A stretch of 64,000 nucleotides of DNA. Source: Leguminivora glycinivorella. Taxonomy: Eukaryota > Arthropoda > Insecta > Lepidoptera > Tortricidae. Location of the stretch: contig NC_062992.1 of the NCBI RefSeq assembly GCF_023078275.1, forward strand, positions 14,607,706 through 14,671,705, given 5' to 3'. The notes under the pieces were generated by a model that saw only the letters and a list, made by a program, of their open reading frames with translations, searched no databases and had not been told where the DNA came from. The position numbers and the translations under genes were made by a program. Each line of letters begins with the position of its first letter. The first letter of the stretch is position 1. Shown in pieces: positions 1 to 10,620 of this stretch.

Positions 1-867
1 ATAACTCCACCATGTTTGGGCTCATTAGATTTGGGCTGATGAGCACCATCGATCTAGATGAGGTCCAAGGTCTCATGATGGAGTCAGGAGGTGGTCAACA
101 GAACTTCTATTCGCCTCATCATAACCCCATCATGTTTGGGCTCATTAGATTTGGGCTGACGAGCACCATCGAACTAGATGAGGTCCAAGGTCTCATGACG
201 GGGTCAGGAGGTGGCCAACAGAACTGCTATTCTCCTCATCATAACCCCATCATGTTCGGGCTCATTAGATTTGGGCTGACGAGCACCATCGAACTAGATG
301 AGGTCCAAGGTCTCATGATGGAGTCAGGAGGTGGTCAACAGAACTGCTATTCTCCTCATCATAACCCCATCATGTTTGGGCTCATTAGATTTGGGCTGAC
401 GAGCACCATCGAACTAGATGAGGTCCAAGGTCTCATGATGGAGTCAGGAGGTGGTCAACAGAACTGCTATTCTCCTCATCATAACCCCATCATGTTTGGG
501 CTCATTAGATTTGGGCTGACGAGCACCATCGAACTAGATGAGGTCCAAGGTCTCATGATGGAGTCAGGAGGTGGTCAACAGAACTGCTATTCTCCTCATC
601 ATAACCTCATCATGTTTGGGCTCATTAGATTTGGGCTGACGAGCACCATCGAACTAGATGAGGTCCAGGGTCTCATGATGGAGTCAGGAGGTGGCCAACA
701 GAACTGCTATTCTCCTCATCATAACCCCATCATGTTCGGGCTCATTAGATTTGGGCTGACGAGCACCATCGAACTAGACGAGGTCCAAGTTCTCATGATG
801 GAGTCAGGAGGTGGTCAACAGAACTGCTATTCTCCTCATCATAACCCCATCATGTTTGGGCTCATTA
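1..867. repeat. 120-bp tandem array, 7.2 copies
   Basis: Seven full 120-bp units plus a 27-bp partial unit; the array probably continues left of the window. As the unit is 40 codons long, one plus-strand frame stays open through all copies (to position 992, after leaving the repeat). Each unit would encode 40 residues including STIELDEVQ and GGGQQN. Copies differ by a few substitutions, both silent and amino-acid changing, with no indels. No signal peptide, splice context or known domain is seen, so I treat it as satellite DNA with a fortuitous frame; a repeat protein cannot be excluded. Confidence 0.95.
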
Positions 868-1186
868 TAAATATGTGGAAGGTCGTTAATAATAATAAAT
901 GTTTTATTAGGGTACCCCTACATGTAAAGAGGGGACAGATATTTTTTTTTATCTACTACTTTTTTTTATCTGTATTCATATACATTCAATAATTTTTTTT
1001 AATCGGTCCAGTAACAACGGAGATATCGAGGAACAAAGATAAAAAAATTAAAAAAATAAATAAACATACAGACGAATTGAGAACCTAAAAAGTGACACAT
1101 CATGAGCAGTTCCAATGCACCAAATGTCACTGTTCTGGACGTAAGTGCATGCTGTTCTTATAAAAATATGAAAGTCACTATAACTG
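868..1186. other. Unannotated spacer, low complexity
   Basis: AT-rich sequence with T and A runs. Nothing recognised. Confidence 0.5.
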
Positions 1187-1240
1187 TGATAATTTCCGAA
1201 AATATTAATATTATCAAAAAACGATCTTAGTAAACCCTTA
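1187..1240 (+). repeat. S3 dispersed repeat, left piece of interrupted copy
   Basis: Matches the middle of the S3 repeat seen whole at 17850-18462. The copy resumes at 2468-2770; a fold-back element sits between. The last 16 bases (TCTTAGTAAACCCTTA, 1225-1240) recur at 2468-2483 as a target-site duplication. Confidence 0.8.
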
Positions 1241-1432
1241 GACTTATATTGACCGGGATATAGACCGTGATTACCTTTTTGATTTTTGTCGAGCTCCCGA
1301 TATTTCGACGCAGTTGCATGCATCATGATCACGGAAAACTGACGAAGGCGGGTGGATGTTAAAGTTGTATAGACAGCGCGCGATCTACCCTCCTTCGCGC
1401 GCGTTTGCTGCGTTCACTTTCAGCGTTACCAC

Positions 1433-1948
1433 TAGGGTTGCAAAAAAACGGTTTTTTTTCTGGCTTGAAAAAAAACATGAAAAAAAACCGTGAAAAAAAC
1501 AGTTTTTTTTCTGGAGTATGTTTTTTTTTCTAAAGTACGAAATCTCAAAATTTGCAAAGTAGTTAATACTTCTATACGGGTTTTTAGACTTAATGTTAAC
1601 TATTAAACGAATTTAATCAAATAACTTTAATTTCTGGTCTTATAAAAGTAACATTTACGAAATCTGTAGTTGGTAGTTATCACTATTTACTGTTGGCAAC
1701 ACCACCGCTACACGCAGCATCGGGGATTCCCCAATAAACGTTTGTATACTGAATGTTAATTGAATTAAAATGTACGTTATTGTTATTGAAACACGTTACA
1801 ACTCACGAAAAACCGTTACTGTCGTATTATTTGTTCATCTGAAAAAAAACGATATTTAGAAAAAAAACCATGGTGCTCGGTTTTTTTTCATGTTTTTTTT
1901 CACAATTCTGAAAAAAAACATTTGGTTTTTTTTCTATTTACAACCCTA
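1433..1948. mobile_element. hAT-type MITE, 516 bp
   Basis: Ends are TAGGGTTG...CAACCCTA, flanked by the perfect 8-bp duplication GTTACCAC (1425-1432 and 1949-1956), the signature of hAT transposition. The interior is runs of A and T around a GGGGATTCCCC palindrome-like core; no transposase. A related copy in opposite orientation is at 60712-61187. Confidence 0.88.
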
Positions 1949-2053
1949 GTTACCACTGGTCGCGTTCACACTCGATGGTCTGTCCAAACACACTACACTC
2001 ACAGTGTCACTACGTTTGTTCAATTCTGACTTCACCGGCCAAAGAAGCCATTC

Positions 2054-2293
2054 AGAGAAGCCATTGAGATTCACAAATATAAAAATTTCAATCGTGAGGA
2101 TGGCTTCAAACTATCTAATGTATGGAATCCAGTGATTTGTTTGTGTAAAAAACTGGTGAAGTCAGAATTGAACAAACGTAGTGACACTGTGAGTGTAGTG
2201 TGTTTGGACAGACCATCGAGTGTGAACGCGACCAGTGAAACGACACGCGACACGCTGAAAGTGAACGCAGCCGATGCGCGCGAAGGAGGGTAG
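2054..2293 (+). pseudogene. Penelope-like ORF, C-terminal remnant
   Basis: An open frame reads REAIEIHKYKNF, then NREDGFKLSNVW, and runs about 50 further codons to a TAG at 2291. The REA-EI...NRE-G-KLS--W pattern resembles what I recall of the tail of Penelope-like polyproteins just after the GIY-YIG nuclease domain. No reverse transcriptase or GIY-YIG segment is present, so the copy is severely 5'-truncated. Part of the frame lies in the right arm of the palindrome. Identification is by motif only and should be treated as tentative. Confidence 0.5.
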
Positions 2294-2467
2294 ATCGCGC
2301 GCTGTCTATACAACTTTAACATCCACCCGCCTTCGTCAGTTTTCCGTGATCATGATGCATGCAACTGCGTCGAAATATCAGGAGCTCGACAAAAATCAAA
2401 AAGGTAATCACGGTCTATATCCCGGTCAATATAAGTCTAATGAAAATAACCGTGAATCATTCAAAAC

Positions 2468-2770
2468 TCTTAGTAAACCCTTATTTATTTTTAAATACCT
2501 ATCCAAAAATATATCACACGTTGGGGTTAGAATGAAAAAAAAAATCAGCCCCCACTTTACATATAGGGGGGGGGGGGGGTACCCTAATAAAACATTTTTT
2601 TCCATTTTTTATTTTTGCACTTTCTTGACGTGATTGATATACATATTGTTACTAAATTTCAGCTTTGTAGTGCTTACGGCTACTGAGATTATCCGCGGAC
2701 GGACGGACGGATGGACAGACAGACATGGCGAAACTATAAGAGTTCCTAGTTGACTACGGAACCCTAAAAA
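2468..2770 (+). repeat. S3 dispersed repeat, right piece
   Basis: Continues the copy begun at 1187-1240 through a G-run (2567-2579), a short GGAC run and the S3 3' end ACTACGGAACCCTAAAAA. Confidence 0.8.
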
Positions 2771-3391
2771 ACAGAAATCACTATTAAACTATTCTCTAAT
2801 TTCAAGTTCCTAACTAAAATTTTCCTAATAAAAAAAAAAACAAATTGATCCCGCTACAAACTTTCACCCCCTTTTTCCCTCTACTAGGGGTGTAAATTTT
2901 CATAATCGATTCTTATCTCTTCGAAATTTTGTTAATGCAATCTATACAAATTTCGACTTTCTAGCTTTCGTAGTTTCGGCTCAGCGGTGTTGGTTGTTGA
3001 ATCAATCAATTAGGAAACCTGAATTTATATATGTACATGTAGACTAATACTATACTTTTACTACATTCATATACCTTATTTACTACTACCATACCATGAA
3101 TATGAAATTAAATAAAGAGTCCCCATATAAAATTGAAAATTATGTTATTAGCAATTTAATTCAAAACTATCAAGATTATTCGTGTCTGCGTTGAAACGCG
3201 CGTTGAGTTGCCGGTGCTCGCGTACCGAGCGCCAACGCCATCTATCGATGGCCGTTTCGTGAAATTGATGAGCGCTCTAAGGAATAAGGGGTCTTAACCC
3301 GTCACCACAGGGGTGTAAATGTACGAAGAAAAATACTTTTGTTGGAAAGTGAACGATAAAGGATGGGTTGATTTTGTGCATTATTATATTA
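2771..3391. other. Unannotated spacer
   Basis: AT-rich, no gene recognised. A GC-richer patch near 3190-3260 and a short S1-like phrase (TTAACCCGTCACCACA, 3294-3309) are the only landmarks. Confidence 0.5.
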
Positions 3392-3570
3392 CTAACTTTT
3401 GCCCGCGGCCTCGCTCGCGTTAGAAAGAGACAAAAAGTTGCCTATGTCACTCTCCATCCCTTCAACTATCATCACTTAAAAAATCAAATCAATTGGTCGC
3501 TCCGTTTTTCCGTGAAAGACGGACAAACAAACAAACACACACACTTTCACATTTTTAATATTAGTATGGA
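3392..3570 (-). mobile_element. Helitron-like short element (minus strand)
   Basis: Read on the minus strand it starts TCCATACTAATATT, contains GTGTGTGTTTGTTTGTCCG and ends GCGAGGCCGCGGGC...TTAG. Terminal TC and CTRR without inverted repeats fit non-autonomous Helitrons, which are abundant in Lepidoptera. Relatives lie at 13839, 34262, 47404, 52963 and 56966. Confidence 0.65.
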
Positions 3571-3707
3571 AGTATGGATAGGTCATCTTACTTTATATGG
3601 CTCTGTGTGTGTAGGTCTGTACCTGCGCGATTTGTTCACTTCCTTTTATACCTTTTTGATACAGAACCTTAAAAAACGCAAATCGAGTTAATCCAATCAA
3701 TCAATCA

Positions 3708-3920
3708 GACATATTCAAATAATTAATTGAGATACGGTTGTACTCACGTTATTATATCGCTATTGCTGCGACATGTTTCGGGCCAATTCGGAGGCCCCTC
3801 TTCAGGCGTATAGGAGTTCACGCGACGGCTAGACTCCGCGGTTTGCCCGAAACATGTCGCAGCAATAGCGATATAATAACGTGAGTACAACCGTATCTCA
3901 ATTAATTATTTGAATATGTC
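3708..3920 (-). mobile_element. Perfect long hairpin, Penelope-type pseudo-LTR pair
   Basis: Left arm 3708-3783 and right arm 3845-3920 are perfect 76-bp reverse complements around a 61-bp loop. The arm plus the left part of the loop, read on the minus strand, contain a hammerhead-like core. I interpret it as a collapsed pair of inverted pseudo-LTRs of a Penelope-like element with no coding sequence left. Confidence 0.6.
3775..3805 (-). ncRNA. Hammerhead ribozyme-like core
   Basis: Minus strand reads CTGAAGA, then a GGGCC/GGCCC stem, then GAAAC, followed by ATGTC. This fits the core CUGANGA - stem II - GAAA - (short stem III) - NUH, with C of GUC as the expected cleavage base. Minimal hammerheads occur in Penelope-like elements. 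Stem I pairing is weak, so activity is uncertain. Confidence 0.5.
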
Positions 3921-4229
3921 TCACGGAAGTTTAACGTGTATAATCAATTTGCGGGTAGGCGGGCGCGGCGTAAACATTGAGTGCCGAATTTACGCCGTCT
4001 ATTAATTTCGATTGAAATATATAAGTGGTCATTTCTTATTATTTATAGAGAGTTATCTATAACTAGTCTCGGACATTGTTATTGGAACATGTTATAAAGA
4101 TTTCAAGTGCCTTACAAGCGAAATAAGTGCGGACTACATTCGCGAGTGTCGAATCTACCCACTGTACGTCAGTGATTATTTAATATTCAGAGTTTGTGAA
4201 TTTGTTATTTGGTGCAACGGAACAATAGA
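3921..4229 (+). other. Probable 5' UTR of LINE
   Basis: Non-coding lead-in to ORF1. The 5' boundary of the element is not visible; a short inverted pair GGCGTAAA/TTTACGCC lies at about 3967-3997. Confidence 0.4.
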
Positions 4230-5330
4230 ATGGCGTCGTCTTTTGACTATGGATGCTGCCCCAGTCAAACAGAGGCTACCGATATTTTGTTATGTCAAAC
4301 GTGCCACAGAAACTTTCACTACAACTGCATAACTGTCATCAAGACTGTGACACCCTTCGAGGAGCTGAGTGAAATATTTAAATCGACATGGACTTGCCCT
4401 ACTTGCCTCAGCGAGCAACCCAAGACGGACAACAGTAACACTCCCATCAGAAACATGTCCAGTTCTCTCTATTTTTACACTCAGGGTGACAGCTCAAGCC
4501 CCGCCAACATTACGTTTAGAAAAAAGTTCAATACCAGCGAGAGCAAGCCAGACCCAGTTGACGTGGCCTCCGTAGGGGCATCGATGAAAAAGGAATTGGA
4601 GTTAATCCTTGAAAGTTTTAAAGCAAGCGTTATGAAAGTGGTAAATCAAAAAATAAATGACATGTTAGACCTATTTACCCGGGTCCAGACTACCGTTAAC
4701 AACCTCCAAAAAAACTATGAGGAAGTCAAACAAGATGTAGCCACCAAGACTGCTACCATTACAGCTTTGGAGACCGAAAACCGATCCTTACACGCTACAG
4801 TAACGGACCTCAGCACCAGGTTGACCCAGTTAGAACAACACTCAAGGTCAAACAACATTGAAATTCAATGCATACCGGAACATAGGGCAGAAAATCTAGT
4901 GAGTACCGTAAAACAAATCGCATCTATAACGAATTACACTATAAACGAATCTGATATTCAGGTATGTACGCGCATAGCCAAATTAAATAGAGAGAACCAG
5001 CGACCGCGGTCAGTCATTGTTAAATTTGGCTGCCAAAGAGTGAGAGATGGATTCTTAGCTGCTGTTAAATCTTTCAATAAAAAGGCATCATCTTCATCAG
5101 AGAAACTGAACTCTAGTCATCTCGGAATGGCTGGCGACAGGAGACCTATATACGTAATGGAACACCTGTCTGCGACCTTGAAGGATCTCCATGCTGCGGC
5201 GCGTGCCAGGGCCAAGGAGCTGAACTACAAGTTTGTTTGGGTGTCGCAGGGACAAATTTTTATGCGTAAATCTGAGAATTCTAATTATGTCTTAGTTAAA
5301 AATAAAAATACGTTAGTTAACCTGGCATAG
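4230..5330 (+). CDS. LINE ORF1 protein with PHD-like finger (Jockey/CR1-type)
   Basis: Intact frame of 366 codons from ATG 4230; an in-frame TTG at 4209 is not needed. Order of parts: a Cys/His-rich N-terminal finger (CC...LLCQTCHRNFHYNC...TWTCPTCL, about residues 8-60) of PHD type; a Ser/Thr-rich linker; a coiled-coil stretch (about 100-205, with heptads such as ALETENRSLHATVTDLSTRL); and a basic C-terminal nucleic-acid-binding region (about 210-350, IEIQCIPEH... YVMEHLSATL). This is the usual ORF1 plan of Jockey/CR1-type LINEs: an RNA-binding chaperone that trimerises through the coiled coil and packages the element RNA. ORF2 pieces follow on the same strand. It is the best preserved part of this LINE. 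Confidence 0.85.
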   Translation: MASSFDYGCCPSQTEATDILLCQTCHRNFHYNCITVIKTVTPFEELSEIFKSTWTCPTCLSEQPKTDNSNTPIRNMSSSLYFYTQGDSSSPANITFRKKFNTSESKPDPVDVASVGASMKKELELILESFKASVMKVVNQKINDMLDLFTRVQTTVNNLQKNYEEVKQDVATKTATITALETENRSLHATVTDLSTRLTQLEQHSRSNNIEIQCIPEHRAENLVSTVKQIASITNYTINESDIQVCTRIAKLNRENQRPRSVIVKFGCQRVRDGFLAAVKSFNKKASSSSEKLNSSHLGMAGDRRPIYVMEHLSATLKDLHAAARARAKELNYKFVWVSQGQIFMRKSENSNYVLVKNKNTLVNLA

Positions 5331-6354
5331 ATAACTAAAAAGATAAGGTAACGTTATTATTTATGAGTGGTAGGTGCATGTTTAATGTACATCAACCTCA
5401 GTACTTAAGAAAATAACAGGAATTTGTATTTTATTTGTAATAAATTTATTGAATGAATCAATACCTACTAAGTACATCTGAAAATAATTATGCCGGTGCA
5501 GTTTGAATGACAATTATTGTATGGATATTATTGAAAAAATAATATTGGAGAAATAGATAATAATCACTAAATGCAAATTATGTTACCATCATTCATTGAA
5601 ACTCATAACTGTATAATTGTAACAATGCACATTGCACACTTATTTTAGGTAAAAATATAATATAAACATAACTAACCTATGTATGTACCTAATACCTAAA
5701 TTATACCTAAGTCATGAACAATATACCTATTTTACTAGTACCTTTGACAGCGTGCGAAAAGCACCTACCACAAGTAGACAGTAATTACTAATTATGTAGA
5801 CTGCTCAGTGATAAGGTTTAAAATGTAGAAAGGTCCTCCGCGCGCGGTCGTTAGTGCGTTCTGACTCTGTAGACTGTCGTTATCTTGAGCGGCCGATATA
5901 TTGTAAACAACGTTTTTTGTAACGCATGTAACTTTGTATTTTTACCACTCGAATAGTATCAAATTAAATATCATAATAGTAAATTAAATTTTATTTTTAT
6001 CTATAGTACACTCACACTTAATTTCATCTTAAATGTGTATGTAGTACCTACTTAATAATTTTTTTTTCAAATTAGGCCATTTTTTTCTTTATTACTACAT
6101 AAATGTCATAACATAATACTATGGTCAAACATTAATTTTTCAAATCTGGGCCATATGTTAGTCTTTTTTACTGCCTAGGATGCAGATTACTTACTTTGGC
6201 TGATAAATATTATTTAAATAGTTAAACGAATGTAAATATTATAACATGATATTTTAGTATTACTTTCTATAGGTTTTTTATAAATATTTTGATTTCATAC
6301 AAGAGTGGATATTATTTCCTGAATGTAGTTCTCATTTATTTGCTTAGTTTGTGA
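5331..6354. other. 1-kb AT-rich gap between LINE ORF1 and ORF2
   Basis: No gene. Much longer than the usual ORF1-ORF2 spacing, so an unrecognised insertion is likely. A GC-rich patch with CGCGCGC lies near 5838-5900. Confidence 0.5.
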
Positions 6355-7347
6355 ATGGTTAGATCGTCTTTGCTATGTTATTATCAAAATGTTAGGGGCC
6401 TCAGGTCGAGTACGGCAGAGGTTCGTCGACAGATTTTAAGTAAAAATTATGATATCATTATACTAACAGAAACATGGTTGAATAATAGCATATTTGATAG
6501 TGAACTATTTGACACTCGATATTCGGTGTATAGGCGAGACCGTGAAAGCTCTAGTTTAAACAATGCAAAAAAAATGGGCGGTGGTGTTCTTATAGCGGTC
6601 AATAATAAATTTGTGTCGAGAAGAGAGCAGAGGTGGGAGAGTGAGTGCGAGGATTTGTGGGTCACGCTGGAGATAAAAAGTGGCGGGCGGGTGGACCACT
6701 TAAGGTTATGTGCAGTTTATTTTCCACCACCAGTGTCGAAAAGAACTCTGGACGAATTTTTAGATAAAGTTAACAACGTTATGGAAGTTTCATGTAAATA
6801 CAACGTAATAGTGGGGGATTTCAACATGAGTGGTATTACGTGGACTGCTGATGCGTCGTATACTAGGCCTTCTGATTACAATAACTGTTTGCTTAAAAGT
6901 AATCTACTTAATTGATTTTATGTTATTAAACAATTTGAAACAATTTAATACGGTGGCGAACCCGTGTAGGTAATGAAAACGTTATCAAAGTCACGGAAAG
7001 CTTATGTCCGATTAAACATATAGATGTATATCACCCTCCATTAGATTTAAATATTGAATTACCTGACGAAATAATACCTAGGAAAAATAAATCATGTGCC
7101 AATTTGAATTTTTATAAAGCTGACTATGAAAGTATTGTAAACGACTTGAATAAAATCTCATGGCACCATATGCTCGATAAATATAATGATATAGATGATA
7201 TGGTAGAACGATTTTACGAGATATTGCGTGAAATTATTAAAACAAATGTGCCTATGACTAAACACAATCGTAATCGTGCCTTTCCCGTATGGTACTCCAC
7301 TCACCTAATTTATCTTTTAAATAGAAAACATAAATATCACGTTAGAT
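6355..7347 (+). pseudogene. LINE ORF2, apurinic-like endonuclease and linker (broken)
   Basis: Starts at ATG 6355. YYQNVRGLRS, LTETWL and VGDFN are the first, second and metal-binding motifs of an APE-type endonuclease that nicks the target for reverse transcription. The frame ends at a TGA at 6913, but homologous-looking sequence resumes in the +1 frame, and shifts again near 6972, after which it reads on through PPLDLNIELPDE and NFYKADYESIV to 7347. Two single-base lesions therefore separate the endonuclease from the linker. At 7348 the reading is broken by an insertion; the reverse transcriptase half lies at 10638-12467. Confidence 0.85.
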
Positions 7348-7544
7348 TTAAGGCGAGATGATCTGTCAAACTAACCAATCTAAGGGGGTGAGGTGCGCGG
7401 TGACCGGGCAGCCCCGCCCGCGCGGCTCTGTTCGTTTGTCACACACGGGAACTCAAATTCGCGCGGCAGCATGGCACAGACGGATCGCAGTGAGGTAATG
7501 ATCGCCGTATTTTAACTGGGCTTTCTTAGTTTTTTCATGAAATA

Positions 7545-7600
7545 GGAGGCAAATGAGTAGCTGTACCTATCGCCTGATCACCGCCCGATTACTGCCTTTA
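7545..7600 (+). repeat. Decayed short retroposon fragment
   Basis: TTTTTTCATGAAATAGGAGGC and the following GCCTGATCACCGCC resemble the better preserved SINE at 31577-31672. Confidence 0.4.
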
Positions 7601-8939
7601 TTTTCGTGACGTACCTAAACTAAAATCAATTTTATCGATTTTTTCGGATTCTCCAACTGCCATCGTCAAAACTTCTTAGTAATCGCACTTAGCTACAGAT
7701 CGACAGGGTGAAATAAAAAGGACCATTCAAACTTTGCATAGTGACTTATGAGGTCATTATGAACAACTTTTATTAAGGGTCCAATGCTGAAACCACGAAA
7801 AAAATTGGATGTTCCATAGAAATGAGCTGTATCATGACAGTCAAAGATATTTTTTTTTGCGTTTTCAGCATTAGTCCCATAGTAAATAGGAGCACAATTT
7901 GAAAATTACGAGTTACAACTATTTACCTGCAAAGATGTGTGTAGAGAATTTTATGGAAATATACCTACTTCCCCTAAATATCATAACTGTAGCTTTTACG
8001 GTTTTCCTGAATATATAAAAAAAACTGAAAATGAATATAATTATGAAAAACTGAAGGGAGGAGGGGAAAGATTAACATCTCGCCGAGTTTTTTACTTCAT
8101 GTAGAAGTTTTTTCTTATTAACATATTGTTAACAGAACACAGTAACCGTCAGCTTCTTTGACCATAGACTTTATGTAAAAAGATTATTATGGCATGTCAG
8201 TGTTGTTTAAAAATACACATTAAATTTGTCAGTCGTGAATAAATAACGCTTTTTCATTTTCATTTTGAAAGCTCTTAAGCTGTATACATGCCAAAGTTTC
8301 GAATTTTATTCTTGTTATTTATGAAACTACTAATAGCAGGTTACTTACTTGTATATTTTGATGACCATCATTCAAACATGATGAAATCACTCATCCAGTC
8401 ACTGACGAAATCTATGCTATTTATATTAAGATATGAATAAAATCTAAAGTATGAAAACTATGCAAGTGAAACTTTGTCTATTTAATAAAGTTGCTATTGA
8501 TATCATATCCTGACAATTATATTTATCTGGTTTAAACCAGACCCAAAATTCGAGGATTCAGAAGACCGACAAAATGCTTCAAGAAAACAGCTTTTCTCTT
8601 CGATTGACTCGTGTTGGCAAGGGCACTACCGCCACTCCCGTACCTCCAAATAAAATACAACCCAGCACAAGATAAAGTATCAATACCATTCTATGCCTAC
8701 CTTGAATTCTCAAGTATATTCATATCAAGTATCAACTGTTGTCAAAGGGGCTGTCCATAAATTACGTCATCGATTTTTTCAGATTTTAGACCCCCCCCCC
8801 CCCCTATAATCATCCTATCGTCATATCTTAATGACCCCCCCCCCCTTCTCCCAAAATTGACGTCATTACCAGTTTGACAAAATAAAACATTGCAGATTTG
8901 AGAAAAATAGGGTATTATATGATTAAAACACTTGGTTAT

Positions 8940-9082
8940 AGAATCATCTTTTATTATTTTTACACTACAACTACGCAACGGATTTTGATGCGGTTTTTTT
9001 AAATAGATAGACTGATTCTTAAAGAAGGTTTATATGTATAATACATTTAAGTACCACGGGCGAAGCCGGGGCGGGCAGCTAG
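8940..9082 (+). mobile_element. Helitron-like 3' part
   Basis: Contains ACTACAACTACGCAACGG and ends CGAAGCCGGGGCGGGCAGCTAG, a CTAG-type terminus preceded by GC-rich sequence. Left boundary unclear. Confidence 0.5.
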
Positions 9083-9309
9083 TATTATATGTATATTATT
9101 GTTAGAGTATTTTATCTGTAGTTATTACTGTATTTGTGTACATCTATGTTGCATTACTTATGTATGTTTATTATGAGTTATTTTAGTATTGTATGCGCCT
9201 TAGCCGCCTCTCACATTTGCAGTCTCACTTACTAGGTGTGCTGGAAGAAATTTCTTTTTAGAAATAATCTTTTTGTACGTGAAAAATAAACTATAAATAA
9301 ATAAATAAG
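9083..9309 (+). repeat. LINE 3' tail fragment
   Basis: 3'-UTR-like sequence ending in an ATAAATAAATAAATA simple tail, typical of truncated LINE insertions. Confidence 0.5.
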
Positions 9310-9418
9310 AATGACGTCAATTTCGAAACACCCCCCCCCCCCATCTATCATTTACCGTCATCCGCAGACCAAACCCCCCCCCCCCTAATTTAGAATGACG
9401 TAATTTATGGACGGCCCC

Positions 9419-10620
9419 AAAGGAGTCAGCTTGTTGAAGGATTTATATAATCTTGCAAATTAGACAAATATCTGTAAATATAAAGTACCGTAATCATAAC
9501 CCACCAAATAAAAATAAAAAAAATTGTCCAGCTTTATCAATGTATGATTATGGATTTTCATCAAAATTTATTGAGAAGTTAAAATACTGAAATCTCTTAA
9601 CTATTGTGGAAAAATGTCGACAGTTGTCAAACAAAATTTCTGTCAAGCTGGCCACATGTTTGGCATAGACACAGGAAAAATATAGACTGAGGGTAGCACG
9701 ATCTAATTAACCTTATACCAAAATTTGAAAGACAGAAATACCTACCCTACCTGATCTTCAATCAGTACTGTACCTACCGCCGCCTTTTCTTTCGAACTAC
9801 TCAATATTTTTATGAAAATTATACTTAAGTTTCTTCACTAGCTGGACATCAGTCATATATTTTCCAAGTAGAAAAGTTGTGCTGTAATGACGTCACAGAC
9901 GCGTCATCTAGGGGTTTCATTAATCTATGATGTAAAGATATCATAAATGTCACTTGATAACATCATATGAAAATGAAATATTTACGAGTATATATAAATT
10001 ATCATTTTCCTCCCTTTTCACAGTCTTTGATTAGAATTTTCTTTATTTATTTGTTTTCTAGCACGCAATTATTTTTTCTGCCTCCTCAAAGCTTTGTTTC
10101 CCATTGTTTCAATGACACGTGACCACGCGGAGAAAAATGACACAGGTCCGTCCTCTGAAAGCGCCGCCGCGCGACTGAAGAGGCCATAAGTGCCATCGAA
10201 AATGTTTTGAATTTCAAAAAAATTTGAAAATTTTTTTTTTTTTGCAAAAACAGGATTAGTAACAGGTCTTAAAATTGGGTTCATAGTTGTTCCATCTTTC
10301 CGTTGCGGATTTGGTAGTATTTGGTAAATATTATATTATTTTAATGACGCTACCGGCACAAACTCATCAGATTCGTCTAGATAATCTTATTAGCTATATA
10401 TTTAAGTAAAAAACAAGTCAAAAAAGTTTTTATCCTAGCTATGGGAACGATTTATTGTTTAAAGGAGAGGTAACTTTGGAGTCATTTTCTATCGAGCGAA
10501 GTTGTAACATTCATGTTGTTCAACTCCATAACATACTCACCAGATCCTGAAATTTAACATATATCGTTTTCAGATTTTTCCATTGCGATTTCCGACTTCA
10601 AAAAACGAGTGTTTTTCGCC
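9419..10620. other. Unassigned part of the TTAA insertion
   Basis: AT-rich, no recognised gene. A 71-codon minus-strand frame at 10069-10284 in a GC-richer patch matches nothing I know. Confidence 0.4.

Larger units (their letters stand above)
1241..2467 (+). mobile_element. Fold-back Penelope-like element remnant
   Basis: Left arm 1241-1432 plus 1957-2036 is the reverse complement of right arm 2155-2437, with small indels. The loop (2037-2154) carries a C-terminal coding remnant. A 30-bp tail (2438-2467) lies outside the right arm, and a 16-bp direct repeat brackets the whole. Inverted pseudo-LTRs, a short one-sided tail and long target duplications are known for Penelope-like retroelements; assignment to that class is inference. 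The right arm holds a degenerate hammerhead-like stretch (about 2350-2377, ending in CGAAATATC). A hAT MITE later inserted into the left arm. Confidence 0.65.
8747..9418. mobile_element. DNA transposon, TIR GGGGCTGTCCATAAATTACG
   Basis: Ends GGGGCTGTCCATAAATTACG and CGTAATTTATGGACGGCCCC form terminal inverted repeats; second-order inverted repeats carry several C runs of 10-14. CAAAG occurs at both edges (8743-8747 and 9418-9422), so a 3-5 bp target duplication is possible. No transposase. The interior holds a Helitron-like tail and a LINE tail. Confidence 0.75.
7352..10620. mobile_element. 3.27-kb insertion at TTAA inside the LINE
   Basis: Flanked by TTAA at 7348-7351 and 10621-10624, with 5-bp inverted ends GGCGA...TCGCC. 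LINE coding sequence stops at the left edge and resumes about 17 bp beyond the right edge. TTAA duplication is typical of piggyBac-type transposons, but no transposase was found and the inverted ends are very short. Contains a GC-rich patch (7390-7480), a MITE (8747-9418) and otherwise AT-rich unassigned sequence. Confidence 0.55.

Noticed and set aside
12..992. 326-residue repeat protein
   Set aside because: Frame is open because the satellite unit is a multiple of three; no signal, domain or splice evidence. Kept as a satellite.
4209..4229. Upstream start of ORF1
   Set aside because: Begins at TTG; the first ATG at 4230 sits at the expected position before the finger.
7390..7490. Host promoter and first exon
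   Set aside because: GC-rich with an ATG, but lies inside a mobile insertion and shows no splice donor or extended frame.
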